From positions 1-64,000 of the forward strand of contig CAVVLP010000005.1 of assembly GCA_963749115.1 (NCBI GenBank): DNA of 64,000 nt. The letters run 5' to 3'. Of the stretch, positions 1-9,506 are shown in pieces. Within the stretch, counting starts at the first letter, position 1. Every line of letters starts with the position of its first letter. This stretch comes from SZUA-36 sp963749115 (GTDB lineage Bacteria > Pseudomonadota > Gammaproteobacteria > Xanthomonadales > SZUA-36). The position numbers were made by a program, and so were the translations under genes. The notes under the pieces are model-generated. The model saw only the letters and a list, made by a program, of their open reading frames with translations, had not been told where the DNA came from and did no database searches.

Positions 1-456
1 AAAGACGGACTCGCGCTGCATCGAAGTGATTGCTGTAGAGAACATAGCCATCGGGTGCGAATCCTTCGGCATCGCCCTCAGAACGTCGAAGACGTACTGC
101 GGCACCTCCGCACGGCCCTTGAAATCCTCTATGACTTCTTCGGCCTGCTCCATCGTCGGTACGTCACCGGTCAGCATGAAATACCAGAAGCTCTCCACGG
201 ACGCGTACTCGCAACCGGGTGCTTTCGGCAGGGCCTCGAACACCTCCGGAATTGTCATGCCGCGAAAACGGATGCCCTCCATCGGGTCCAGGTACGATAT
301 ATCGGTCACCAGGCACCTGACGCCGCGCGCGCCACCGATGGCCTGACCGATCGTGACTTCGCCGACTTTCACGTCTGAGTGTTCCTTGAGTAGCTTCATC
401 GTGCGTGGGCGATGCTCCTCGATCTTGCGTTGTAAGACTGTTTTCAATGTAGACAT
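1..456 (-). CDS. gltA: Citrate synthase, eukaryotic-like type (N-terminal part, cut by window edge)
   Basis: Citrate synthase condenses acetyl-CoA and oxaloacetate in the TCA cycle. The open frame reads on the minus strand from an ATG at 456 to the window edge, 152 codons. The start follows a good ribosome binding site (AAAGGAG). The visible protein has the family's N-terminal pattern KVGEVTIGQAIGGARG, then LDPMEGIRFRGMTIPE, then SFWYFMLTGDVPT. This resembles the mitochondrial-like citrate synthases of some bacteria rather than the E. coli hexameric type, as I recall those families. The catalytic His and Asp lie beyond the edge and cannot be checked. It lies 81 bp downstream of a histidine-kinase-like gene on the same strand and may be co-transcribed with it. 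Confidence 0.88.
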   Translation of the reverse strand, partial: MSTLKTVLQRKIEEHRPRTMKLLKEHSDVKVGEVTIGQAIGGARGVRCLVTDISYLDPMEGIRFRGMTIPEVFEALPKAPGCEYASVESFWYFMLTGDVPTMEQAEEVIEDFKGRAEVPQYVFDVLRAMPKDSHPMAMFSTAITSMQRESVF

Positions 457-537
457 CTTTATCTCCTTTCTATTGGTTTTACTTGCCGCCCGAACCCTGG
501 CCTTACTTGCCCTACCTTTACATTTGACATCGCCGCT

Positions 538-2100
538 TTACTCCGGGTTCTCTTCTGAATGCTGGCTGAGCCTTGCCAATGTCTCCAGTGGGAAAAGCTC
601 TTGTTCTGCTAACTCCTGGTTATAAGGAAAAAATTGCTTCAGGTCTGTCACGCGGACGCCGATGTCCGCGGGCATACCCGTGTCAATCATGGTCCGGCTG
701 ATGCGGATCAGTTCATCGTGAACCATTGCGATATATGTTTCCGGTTTTCTATCCTCGTCGGGCACACCCTTGAATTCAAAGTACTCCTGAACACTCTGAG
801 GTGACTTGAAAATCAGGGCCGGCGTCTTGTCCTCTTCCTCTTCGAGCCGGCCGCGCATGGTGGCCTCGAAAAGCATCGGTGACAAATCCTCGTGCGTGAT
901 GTTCCAATGGCGCTCGTACGGTCTGTGCGTGAAGAGATCGATCTCGTTGTCTTCCGTCACCGCGATGGCGAAGATGGACCCGGGAAACTCCGCATCCGAA
1001 ACCAGGTAGTCGCCATAAATTGCCTCTCCGCAGGTGTCATGTTCGTTGCCGCTTTTAGCAGTCTTCTTCAGGTATGCGGCTCTTTCTTCCAACCGCAGCT
1101 TGTCGACCTTGTGGGCAAGGTCGGTATTTTCGCTCTCCACCGGCTTCTGCGGTTCGGCAACTGCGCCGACCAGTCGTGGCAAATAGATCGATATCGTAGT
1201 GCCCTTGTCGACCACGCTATCAATGGATAATGATCCGTTGAATTCCGCAACCGTCTGGCGAACGAAAACAAACCCGAGGGAGTGCAATTCGCCATCGAGG
1301 CTCTTTTTGTCGGTCATGAGTTGCTCGATCTTCTCGGCGGGTATACCGGACCCGATGTCGCGCACGCGCAGGATGACACCGTCACCATCGACCAAAACAC
1401 TAATGGTCAGCACGCCGACCTTCTTATGACTCATCGCATCGACCGCGTTCATCACCAGGTTGAAAATCATACGGCGAAAACGGTGACGGTTGCCTCCGAG
1501 GACGGCCGAATCGAGCTGGTTCAGGCGTATCTCCACACGGGCATTGGTTTTTTCTATGACGTAACTGTAAACGACGTTCCGTATGAAATCGCGCAACTCC
1601 TCGGCTACGTCGAATTTTTCGTAGAGGTCTTTGTCCTTCTCCTCCATGAAATAGTGAATGCGGTAGTACACACCACTTATCCAGCGGATGCAGTTCAGGC
1701 AGTGCCGGTATGAGCGGACGCTGCGTGATGTCTCGGGCAGAAGCGACAGAAACGTGTCCGTGCGCTCCCAACGCGGGTCCATGATGAACTCGCAGGTGTT
1801 GTAGACGCACTGAACGTATTTGCGGCCCGCGGCGAGGATTGTCTCGTCCGGAGAGAAGTTTTTGACCGCGTTGTTGTAGTGATCAAGGGCCTTGCGCTGG
1901 GCGACGGCTTTTCTCTTGAGTTCCCGGAGGTCCTCATCGTGAAATGCTTGCGCCTGCTCGACACCGTGGATCTCGAGATCGGTGTTGACGGTGGCGTGAA
2001 AGTGAATCACTTCGTTGACAAATCTCTCCACGCGTAGATCGTGGATCAGGAACTTGATTTCAGTGACGCCGCGCTTGAGACCTTGAGGATGCTCGACCAT
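538..2100 (-). CDS. Sensor histidine kinase-like protein (HATPase_c), upstream of citrate synthase
   Basis: A 520-residue cytoplasmic protein with no membrane segment. The middle part has the ATP-binding fold of histidine kinases: N box NLVMNAVDAM near residue 215, G1 box DIGSGIP near 250, a G2-like HSLGFVFVRQ near 275, and the closing GTTISIYLPR near 305. A typical phosphoacceptor H box is not obvious; the region before the N box is helical and contains RSYRHCLNCIRWI. The roughly 200 residues after the ATPase domain are of unknown type and rich in acidic residues. No response regulator lies next to it. The next gene downstream on the strand is citrate synthase, so a role in sensing or controlling central carbon flow is possible, but that is inference. 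Confidence 0.75.
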   Translation of the reverse strand: MVEHPQGLKRGVTEIKFLIHDLRVERFVNEVIHFHATVNTDLEIHGVEQAQAFHDEDLRELKRKAVAQRKALDHYNNAVKNFSPDETILAAGRKYVQCVYNTCEFIMDPRWERTDTFLSLLPETSRSVRSYRHCLNCIRWISGVYYRIHYFMEEKDKDLYEKFDVAEELRDFIRNVVYSYVIEKTNARVEIRLNQLDSAVLGGNRHRFRRMIFNLVMNAVDAMSHKKVGVLTISVLVDGDGVILRVRDIGSGIPAEKIEQLMTDKKSLDGELHSLGFVFVRQTVAEFNGSLSIDSVVDKGTTISIYLPRLVGAVAEPQKPVESENTDLAHKVDKLRLEERAAYLKKTAKSGNEHDTCGEAIYGDYLVSDAEFPGSIFAIAVTEDNEIDLFTHRPYERHWNITHEDLSPMLFEATMRGRLEEEEDKTPALIFKSPQSVQEYFEFKGVPDEDRKPETYIAMVHDELIRISRTMIDTGMPADIGVRVTDLKQFFPYNQELAEQELFPLETLARLSQHSEENPE

Positions 2101-2214
2101 GTTTCGGCGACCTGTTGTGAGTAAGTTATTTGCTTGAAACGCGGGTACGCGTCAACTCGAAGTGATCGAGGCATGGCACTTCCCGCCACCGACCTCCCAT
2201 GCTAACTCATGAGC

Positions 2215-2268
2215 ACTTTCCCACCTAGTTGTTTCAGGCGGACTTTCCCACCTAGTTGATTCAGGTCA
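2215..2268. repeat. Two tandem copies of a 27-bp repeat in the 2101-2600 intergenic region
   Basis: The unit begins ACTTTCCCACCTAGTTG and continues TTCAGG. It occurs at 2215-2241 and again at 2242-2268 with one change in the core (T/A) and differences in the last three bases. It lies in a 500-bp gene-free stretch between the divergent kinase and OmpA-like genes. A short hairpin (CGGACA/TGTCCG, 2426-2443) is also present there. I see no gene in this stretch. The repeat may be the remnant of a mobile-element end or a regulatory repeat. Confidence 0.6.
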
Positions 2269-2600
2269 ATTCCATACTGGAATACAGTTCTGGAATAACT
2301 CGACACGTGGATTCGTCCTGGTACTAAAATCGCCACAATCAAAATTTCATCGAACTATGGGTATTCAAGTGTATAAGTTTCTGGTTTTCCTGCTTGTGTG
2401 TTAAAAGAAGTGTCCCTTCTCCAGTCGGACATGCGCTTGTCCGGGTATCCCGACACCTTTTCCGAGCTCAACCCATGCGGGTCCCATCACGGTTTAAGAA
2501 AACTTAATCAAATTCACAACATTCCTTTATCTGTTTTGAGTGGATAATGGGTGGTGAGACGAAAGTCTCTCAACACTCGAATGTTGCAGGGGATAAGATT

Positions 2601-3167
2601 ATGTATATAAGCAGAGTAATGTTGCTGGCGGCCGTGATTGTCTCGGTGTCGGGCTGCGCCACCCAGAGTTATGTAGACGAAAGCGTAGCCAGCCTGGATG
2701 CACGTCTGGGTGCACGTCTGGATGAGCAGAATGACAGAATTAACGAACTGACGGAAACCAGCCGGCAGGCACTGGAAAGGGCGACCGACGCAGGTGTTCT
2801 TGCCCAGGGCAAATTCCTTTACACGGTTGTGTTCAATGGTGATGAAATTACTTTCGATTCGGACAAGTCGACGTTGTCCGACGGTGCGCAATCACGGCTG
2901 ACCAAGCTGGCCGGCGATCTGAAGACCGACAACCAGAACGTGTATCTGGAAATCCAGGGGCACACCGATTCAACCGGGCCAGCACAGTACAACCAGCAAC
3001 TCGGTTTACAACGCGCGGAATCCGTTCGGCGTCAACTGCATGCACAAGGCGTGGCGCTGGGCCGCATGGCAACCATTTCATACGGTGAGGATGCGCCCGC
3101 AGAGCCCAACAGCACGGCCGACGGCCGCGCCCTTAACCGGCGCGTGGAGATTGTCGTACTGAAGTAG
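2601..3167 (+). CDS. OmpA-family lipoprotein (peptidoglycan-binding)
   Basis: An outer-membrane-anchored lipoprotein expected to bind peptidoglycan. I chose the ATG at 2601 because it follows CAGGGGATAAG and gives a lipoprotein signal (hydrophobic VMLLAAVIVSV, lipobox VSGC near residue 15). A short coiled-coil-like stretch (about 20-60) follows, then an OmpA C-terminal domain from about residue 75 with ITFDSDKSTLSD, EIQGHTDSTG, QLGLQRAESVRRQL and the terminal NRRVEIVV. The conserved Asp and Arg of the peptidoglycan-binding motif are present. It resembles Pal-like proteins but lies outside any tol-pal cluster. It converges with the MscS gene. Confidence 0.88.
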   Translation: MYISRVMLLAAVIVSVSGCATQSYVDESVASLDARLGARLDEQNDRINELTETSRQALERATDAGVLAQGKFLYTVVFNGDEITFDSDKSTLSDGAQSRLTKLAGDLKTDNQNVYLEIQGHTDSTGPAQYNQQLGLQRAESVRRQLHAQGVALGRMATISYGEDAPAEPNSTADGRALNRRVEIVVLK

Positions 3168-3185
3168 CAACAATATAGCAATATA

Positions 3186-3264
3186 GGGGCCGGATACATT
3201 TTTCTCGGTTTAGCGTATCGATTCCCGTAAATCAGGGCGGGATCAATAAATATATTCGGCCCTT
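3186..3264. terminator. Possible bidirectional terminator between convergent genes
   Basis: GGGGCCGGATACA at 3186-3198 is nearly complementary to TATATTCGGCCCTT at 3251-3264, followed by an AT-rich stretch. The loop of about 52 nt is long for an intrinsic terminator. The location between two convergent genes fits termination, but the structure is only moderately convincing. Confidence 0.3.
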
Positions 3265-3274
3265 AAAATTTTCT

Positions 3275-4886
3275 TTAAGCTTTATCGCCTTCCATAAAAA
3301 TGGCTCTGCCGGGCAGGGCAAATGAAGCACCCGCAGACTTGACTATCTCCATGATTTGGATATTGATTTCCTCTGCAATGCCAAGGAACTCTGCAAAATC
3401 GGTGGTTTTTACAAAAGAGTGCACCTTGATTAACAAAGCGTCATCGTCAAAGTCTGTGAAGCGCACACGTAACGGATCTTCATCAACTTGTTCGTTTTGC
3501 TCCAGCGCCTCTTTAATACCGGTCATTATGGATCGCAACTGGTCCGGGGTCGTGTCGTATCTCAACCGAAGCGTTGGCCAGTAGCGGATTTTGGTCCGGT
3601 AAGAGATGTTTTCGACTTCCACAGAGGCAATACGTGCATTGGGTATCGAAACCACGGTGTTCGTGAGTGTGCGCAGGCGGGTGGTCCTTAAACCGATATC
3701 TTCGACAACCCCCATTTCATTTCCGTAACGACAGAAGTCGCCCACCCGCATTGATGCCTGGGAAAAAATGGTCAGCGCACCCATCATATCCTCGATCGGT
3801 TTTTGCAGGGCCAGCGCGACGGCCAGACCGCCGACACCGAGACCGGCCAATACGGTTGTAATATTAACGCCGATGTTATTCAGCCAGAAAAGCAGGCCGA
3901 AAATAAATATGAGAATTTTGACGAGGGTTGTCAGCGGTTGCATCAGTTTTGCTGCCCCGGAGCGACCCACCCTGTTCAGTTTTTCCTGCTGATAGGTTTT
4001 AACCAGGTTGCTGATGGCCCAGAGCACCCAGACAATGGCCAGGGTGCTAAGGGTTTGGGCTTTCATCACCTGCTGCGCAAGCGCTCCGGCACCTAGTCGG
4101 TCTACTACCATTCCCAAGGTGAGCAGGATGGCGATTAAGACGCCCGGTCCGGTGAAGATATTCCTGATGAGGGGGTATATTTCTTTATCCGGCGAACTGA
4201 ATAACCGGGCCAGCAAAATACCGATAAGGCGATAGACAGGCCAGAAGACCAGCGCGATAGCAATAAGGATAAACCACTTAAAAGCTTCCAGCCCCAGGAA
4301 AGACGCATCCGCTGGAAACCAGCTACGAATTTTTTCTACCCATGCCGGGTAACTATAGAAATCATATAGTTCGGGGACTTCGTGCAACTGAGCGGTTGGA
4401 CAATTTCCATATCATGACGCCGTCCGGCCGTGGGACCCTTTGCAGCCAGATCGGAACTTCCTCATCCTCTCCCTTAATCTTCATAAGCTCGTCGCGATAC
4501 GCCGGCAGGTCATCCCCCTGCAAACCCTCGGGGCTGTCGCTGACACTGAGTTGATCCAGCCACACTGAACGCGAAATTACATGGTTGAGTTGCCTTGCCA
4601 GTTCGGGTCCGCCGATTTCCTCGATTTCAGGTGGCAAATTACGAAGGTCCAGGTATTCAGCGGCCATTTCCCAGTTAAATTCAGACGCGGCGTTCAGGTA
4701 ACCGATGATGCTGCTTCGCGGGTTTCCCCTGTCCAGCGCATCCTCCGGGCCCTTGTCTACGACAACAGGTACGGCTAGCGTGGTATCGGTTGGTTGTTCC
4801 TGGGCTTGCACAGGTAAGCAATTGATCAGAACGGAGCTTACAAACGTCAAAACAAATAATTTATGTGGATTCATATTCATACTCAT
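3275..4886 (-). CDS. MscS-family mechanosensitive channel with N-terminal periplasmic domain (frameshifted)
   Basis: MscS channels open under membrane tension and release solutes. Two minus-strand frames together make one family member. Frame one (4886-4362) gives a signal peptide (LFVLTFVSSVLINCLPVQAQ), then a periplasmic part with GNPRSSIIGYLNAA, AAEYLDLRNLP and VPIWLQRVPRPDGVMIWKLS, ending RSVARSPRTI. Frame two (from about 4387) continues VPELYDFYSYPAW, several membrane helices, the pore helix GLGVGGLAVALALQKPIED, and the cytoplasmic beta domain (MRVGDFCRYGNEMGVVEDIGLRTTRLRT). Other members read VARIPxLY across this joint, so one extra base near 4379 explains the break. The two pieces should be read as one protein of about 535 residues. 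Confidence 0.85.
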
Positions 4887-5028
4887 ATTTTATAGTTTAT
4901 TGTGTCTTGTTTATTGAGAATGCGGTCCAGGTGATGGAAGCAGTAGCTTAAGACCGGTAGTTGTTTTAAGCAATATCAAGAGCGAGGCGAGTTTAAAGCA
5001 AGCCCCTTTTCGCCGAGCGGTTGTGAAC

Positions 5029-6366
5029 CTAGTTTGCTGGTAAGAAGGGAATGATCAGTTTCTGTACATCCACACGTGCGCCAAGACGTGAGCAGAGCAT
5101 GAAACAGCCAACCAGTTTGCGGTGCAGGAACATGGTTTCAGGTGGTGGAACCTTGTATTCGCTCATGTCCTGAAAGAACATTTCGAGACCGGCATCCCTT
5201 CCACGCGCAAAAACATCAGAGGTGCCAAAGTCGTAAACCCCGCCCTTGATGACCGGCTCTGAGACAAGCCGGATCAGGCTCAGCACCCGCTCGACATACG
5301 CATCGCTGTTACCCGGGTTGATATATCCCATCATCTGAGCCAGGCGACGTAATGTGACATCATCCTTATCGATCATCGCACGGGCAATTTGTGCATAACG
5401 GTGGGTGAATTTTTCCTCGAAGCTGACGGTGGAGCCGAAGTCCAGCAATACGACACGATCCGTTTCTGGCTGGTACAGGTAATTGGCGAAATTGGGGTCT
5501 GATTGCATGGTGCGAAACTCAAGTAATTCACGGAACATCAGGTGCTGTAGCAGGGCACCGACACCGTTTTTCAATTCTTGTGCAACCCCGTGTTCAGCAA
5601 GAGATTCCAGGGGTACACCCTCGATGTAATCCATGGCCAGGACGCGCTTTGTTGTCAGGTCGTCATGAACGTCTGGAACAACGAAGCGTGGTTCGTCTTC
5701 AACCAGTTTTCGATATTCCCTGAGGTATTGTGACTCGACGATATAATCCGCCTCCTGATGTAACTGGCGCTTGGCCTCTTTGACGATACCCGAAATATCG
5801 ATCTCAACCGGTAACAGGTTGATCAGACGCATCAACATGGCCATGTTGTCGACATCACTGTTGATGCTTTTGGCAACACCCGGATACTGAATTTTTAACG
5901 CCAGGTCACGTCCATCCTCGGTAAACACGCGGTGTACCTGTCCTATCGAGGCGGCTGCGATCGGTTCGTAGTTGAAATCAATGAATAGTTTTTGCCAGCC
6001 CTTGCCGTACTCCCGTCCCATCACCCGCTTAATCTGGGAAAGCGGCATCGTATCGGCAGAGTCACGCAGGATGGCCAATGCGTCGGCAAATTCCCGTGGC
6101 AGGAAGTCCGCACTTTCCATCGACAGGACTTGCCCCATTTTCATGGCAGCGCCGCGCATACCGGCAAGACGGCTGGCCAGTTTTTTAGCGTTGGTTGCCG
6201 TGAGTAACACGTTGTAGGCATCATTGGGATTTGAACTGGCAAGTCGACGCACACTCTCTGCAACACCGCCCATTGCTAATTCGCCCGCAGTCAGGCCCAG
6301 CCTCGCGAGGCGACCGAAACGGGTAGTGGGGACGCGGGATTTTTTCACGTGTTTGAAGAAACCCAT
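5029..6366 (-). CDS. ABC1/UbiB-family atypical protein kinase
   Basis: A 445-residue member of the ABC1 (AarF/UbiB/ADCK) family of atypical kinase-like ATPases, linked in other bacteria to isoprenoid quinone or lipid metabolism. Visible motifs are the KxGQ signature (AAMKMGQVLSM, about residues 75-85), an Ala-rich loop AAASIGQVH near 138, the VAIK-like LALKIQYPGV near 155, the catalytic-loop-like QSDPNFANYLY near 295 and the metal-binding LLDFGS near 310. There is no C-terminal membrane pair as in UbiB. No ubi gene is next to it, so I leave the symbol empty. The start codon lies within a perfect inverted repeat (6361-6384). Confidence 0.85.
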   Translation of the reverse strand: MGFFKHVKKSRVPTTRFGRLARLGLTAGELAMGGVAESVRRLASSNPNDAYNVLLTATNAKKLASRLAGMRGAAMKMGQVLSMESADFLPREFADALAILRDSADTMPLSQIKRVMGREYGKGWQKLFIDFNYEPIAAASIGQVHRVFTEDGRDLALKIQYPGVAKSINSDVDNMAMLMRLINLLPVEIDISGIVKEAKRQLHQEADYIVESQYLREYRKLVEDEPRFVVPDVHDDLTTKRVLAMDYIEGVPLESLAEHGVAQELKNGVGALLQHLMFRELLEFRTMQSDPNFANYLYQPETDRVVLLDFGSTVSFEEKFTHRYAQIARAMIDKDDVTLRRLAQMMGYINPGNSDAYVERVLSLIRLVSEPVIKGGVYDFGTSDVFARGRDAGLEMFFQDMSEYKVPPPETMFLHRKLVGCFMLCSRLGARVDVQKLIIPFLPAN

Positions 6367-6384
6367 GTACTTGCGTACATGGGT
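6361..6384. promoter_or_regulatory. Perfect 10-bp inverted repeat covering the start codon of the ABC1 kinase gene
   Basis: ACCCATGTAC and GTACATGGGT flank a 4-nt loop. In the minus-strand mRNA the in-frame ATG (6366) lies in one arm. A second ATG (out of frame, 6380) in the other arm is closer to the GGAG ribosome binding site and opens a frame of only 11 codons that overlaps the gene start. This could hide the start in a hairpin or form a leader peptide. Confidence 0.45.
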
Positions 6385-6409
6385 TGTCTCCAGTCTTTAA
6401 TCAGCTTGA

Positions 6410-8473
6410 TTATTTCTTGCCACTCAAACGATCAGCATAAGGTTTAAAGCTGATGTCCCTGCCGAGGAACTCGGTTACCAGTTCTGCCGCCGGGCGGGCG
6501 CCGCCGCTGCCCAGGACGATATCGCGGTAGGCGCCGGCAACTTCGACATTTCGCAGGCCCTGATCTTCAAAACGGGTGAACATATCGGTAGCGATGGCCA
6601 ATGACCACTGGTACGTGTAATAGATTGCGGAATAGCCGTTCAGGTGACCGAAGTTGGCATAGAAGTGTGTGCCCGGGATGGCTTCGAAATGGGTGTATTC
6701 ACGAGACATGCGGGGAATCAGTTCATCGAGGTCAACATTGGCCGGATCCTCGTTGTACAGGTTCAGGGACATCGCAGCCAGGCTGAGCTGACGGCGTGTT
6801 GCCATACCCAGGCCAAAATCACGTGCCTGAATCATCTTGTCCAGCAGTTTTTCGGGTATGACCTCACCGTCACTGCTTTTTGCAAAACGGGAGATGGTTT
6901 CATAATCCCAAACCCACTCCTGCAGCATTTGGGATGGTGCTTCTACAAAATCCCACTCGGTGGCGATACCGGAAACATTGCTCCATTCCTGGTGACCGGC
7001 AAACATCCAGTGAATAAGGTGCCCGAACTCATGCAAAAAGGTAATAACCTGGCTGTGTTGCATCAGTTCCGTACCGCGTGGGAAATTGCAAATCAAGGCT
7101 GCTACCGGCAGTTGCTCGCCTTCGATACCATTGACGAAGGGGAACATTGCAGCGTGTTGATACTTGCCTTCACGCGGGTGCATATCGAGGTAAAAGCGAC
7201 CCAGCACACGCTCACCATCCAGCAACTCGTAAGACTGAACGTCATCGTGCCAGGTTTCTGTTTGCCAGGGTCGGATCTGTACCTGGAAAAGGTCCTGCAC
7301 CATGGTCAGAATTCCGTCACGGGTATTGTCGTAATTGAAATACTCGCGGGTCTCCTTTGAATCGACCTGGTATTTCTCCCTGCGGACTTTTTCGGTGATG
7401 TAGGCGGATTGCCAGGATTCGACACGCTCCGCATCAGGCTGATCCTGGCGCAGACGTTCCAGCAGTATGTTGTAGTCGCGGTCATTGGCCTCGGTGGTGT
7501 ATCCCTTCAGTTCCTCAAGGAAGCCCTCGACACGTTCGGGTGAGCCGACCATCTTGTCCGCGGTAACCAGTTGTGCATAGTTTTCGAAGCCAATCAATTG
7601 AGCCAGTTCAAAGCGCATGGCCATCAATTGTTCGAGTACTTCCTTGTTCTGCGGGTAGGCGCGGTTGCCATACATCGTGAGCAGTTCTTTTCTCAGGGCA
7701 TCACTTTCAGAATAGGTAATGAACGGGAACAGGTCGGGATACTGGGTTGTAATACGTATTTTACCGTCTTCACCCGGTGGGTGTGCTGCGATAAAGTCCT
7801 GTGGCAAGCCGGCGAGTTCTTCGACTGAATCCAACTCCAGGGTACGCACATCTTCGCGGATATTTCTGTCGAAAGTCTGGCCGATGTTGACCAGTTCGAT
7901 ATTCAGTTCGCGGATGCGTTCACGGGTGGCCTCATCCTTGTCCACGCCCGAAAGACGGTAGCCCAATAAGGTTTTTTCTACAGAGTGTTTTGTTGCCTGT
8001 TCCTGATTGCTGACATCCAATTGGCTGACCGCCTCATAAATCGGACGGGACAGGCTCAGGTCGGTGCCGATTTCCGATAGCAATTGTGCGCAATTCTCAC
8101 CCGCTGTGCGCAAATCAGGGTCCGGGTGGATGGCGCTGAGACTCTGTGCGACGGATGACATGTTGCCGAGACTGGTTGCCAGGCTGTCGAGTGATTTATA
8201 GTAAATGTCAATCGTTGCCTTGCCCTCGAATGACTCCAGGATAGCCAGGTGTTCGCGCATCAACTGGTTTTCTGATTCACACATAGCGGTCAGTTTGTCA
8301 GGGCTATCGAGGTCGGTCAGACTGATAACCGAGTACCGGACCGGCAATTCGATGACTGCTGCCAGCGGGGCGCTTGATTCAGCATCTGCCGGCGCGTTTG
8401 TATCCGTCGATGGCTTACAAGCGGCCAGTAAAGCTGTGGCGACGATGAGAATAACGGTTTGATTAAGTTTCAT
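6410..8473 (-). CDS. M3-family zinc metallopeptidase, lipoprotein
   Basis: A predicted membrane-anchored, periplasm-facing oligopeptidase of the thimet/oligopeptidase A family. I start at the ATG at 8473, which follows AAGGAAAC, rather than an upstream ATG; this gives a lipoprotein signal ILIVATALLAAC with lipobox LAAC. About 687 residues, normal for M3. The zinc site HEFGH lies near residue 480 (TFLHEFGHLIHW) with the downstream glutamate in TEWDFVEAPSQ. The C-terminal HFYANFGHLNGYSAIYYTY also fits the family (substrate-side Tyr residues). It lies 43 bp downstream of nothing related; the ABC1 gene follows on the same strand. Likely role: hydrolysis of short peptides in the periplasm. Confidence 0.92.
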   Translation of the reverse strand: MKLNQTVILIVATALLAACKPSTDTNAPADAESSAPLAAVIELPVRYSVISLTDLDSPDKLTAMCESENQLMREHLAILESFEGKATIDIYYKSLDSLATSLGNMSSVAQSLSAIHPDPDLRTAGENCAQLLSEIGTDLSLSRPIYEAVSQLDVSNQEQATKHSVEKTLLGYRLSGVDKDEATRERIRELNIELVNIGQTFDRNIREDVRTLELDSVEELAGLPQDFIAAHPPGEDGKIRITTQYPDLFPFITYSESDALRKELLTMYGNRAYPQNKEVLEQLMAMRFELAQLIGFENYAQLVTADKMVGSPERVEGFLEELKGYTTEANDRDYNILLERLRQDQPDAERVESWQSAYITEKVRREKYQVDSKETREYFNYDNTRDGILTMVQDLFQVQIRPWQTETWHDDVQSYELLDGERVLGRFYLDMHPREGKYQHAAMFPFVNGIEGEQLPVAALICNFPRGTELMQHSQVITFLHEFGHLIHWMFAGHQEWSNVSGIATEWDFVEAPSQMLQEWVWDYETISRFAKSSDGEVIPEKLLDKMIQARDFGLGMATRRQLSLAAMSLNLYNEDPANVDLDELIPRMSREYTHFEAIPGTHFYANFGHLNGYSAIYYTYQWSLAIATDMFTRFEDQGLRNVEVAGAYRDIVLGSGGARPAAELVTEFLGRDISFKPYADRLSGKK

Positions 8474-8611
8474 TTTGTTTCCTTGATGCAGCATTCTGGC
8501 ATCCGTGTCCGGGTTAGCCGCTCATTTTGACGATAAGCTGTGACCAATTCAATCTGCATCAGACATTACGAAGGATAACCAGGTTGAATCAGGTTGAAAC
8601 ACGTGCTTGGG

Positions 8612-9421
8612 TCAGGCTGTTTTTTCGAACAGGCAGTGCCCCTCGGCTTCACTGACCCTGACACCGAATTGATTGTTCAGAATACCCCGCAGTTGCGTCC
8701 CGTCTGCAATGATCTGTCGTCGTTCTCCGGATTCGGTGATCATCCAGAACTCGTGGTCACGTAATGAGCGAACCTCGTCATCCAGGATTCTGGAAACCAC
8801 GAGGTGATTTACGAAGGTGGCCGAGGGATGTTTGTGCGAATAAAAATGTCCCACTTCGCAATCCGCTGGTCCGTAGCGGGCGAGTTCAAATTTATACAAG
8901 GAGTAATACGCGCCGTCCTTCAGCGTTTGCATATGAAACACCCCCGGGTGGCGCTCCTCGATTCGAAATATGCGAAAGTTTTGCCGTGACGCCACACCCG
9001 ACATACAGACCGGAAGTTGCGGGCCCAGCGGCCCGAAACCGACATCGACGATGTATTGCTCTGTTTCGATTTCAACCAGCGTGACGCGGTGGGTCAGGGG
9101 CGGGTGGATGTCCTGATTGTAAATAACCCGGGCGAGGTACAGGCTCACATTAAAGCCCAGTGCCTTCAACATGGCATACATCAATCCATTTTGTTCAAAA
9201 CAGTATCCGCCGCGCCGGTTCACAACAATTCGCCGGTAAAGTGATTCAATATCCAAAGGAAGGTCGTCCCCCAGCAAGGGTCCGACACTGGAGAATGCGA
9301 ACTGCGCCGCATGACGGCGGTTGATTTCACTTAAAAACTCCAGGTCAGGTTTACTTACCTGCAGACCCATCGCCCGGATATATTTGTCAGAGATATCTGT
9401 GCGCTTCAATTGTCCTTCCAT
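8612..9421 (-). CDS. nat: Arylamine N-acetyltransferase
   Basis: Transfers an acetyl group from acetyl-CoA to arylamines or hydrazines, and in some bacteria acts in secondary metabolite or sterol-degradation pathways. At 269 residues it has the usual length. The Cys-His-Asp triad is visible: Cys in RRGGYCFEQN (about 73), His in PLTHRVTLV (about 111), Asp in YIVDVGFGPLG (about 127). The start region MEGQLKRTDISDKYI fits the family. The gene is divergent from miaE; the miaE start is 85 bp away. Confidence 0.9.
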   Translation of the reverse strand: MEGQLKRTDISDKYIRAMGLQVSKPDLEFLSEINRRHAAQFAFSSVGPLLGDDLPLDIESLYRRIVVNRRGGYCFEQNGLMYAMLKALGFNVSLYLARVIYNQDIHPPLTHRVTLVEIETEQYIVDVGFGPLGPQLPVCMSGVASRQNFRIFRIEERHPGVFHMQTLKDGAYYSLYKFELARYGPADCEVGHFYSHKHPSATFVNHLVVSRILDDEVRSLRDHEFWMITESGERRQIIADGTQLRGILNNQFGVRVSEAEGHCLFEKTA

Positions 9422-9506
9422 TTCTCATTTGCTTGCGATACATCAGCTTAGTATGCACCAAATTCAGGGTAAAATTGGCTTCTTTGCCGGTACGGAAAAC
9501 ACACGC

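Noticed and set aside
6644..7360. A 238-codon plus-strand frame inside the M3 peptidase gene
   Set aside because: It is antisense to a clear metallopeptidase coding region with all motifs in place, and has no RBS.
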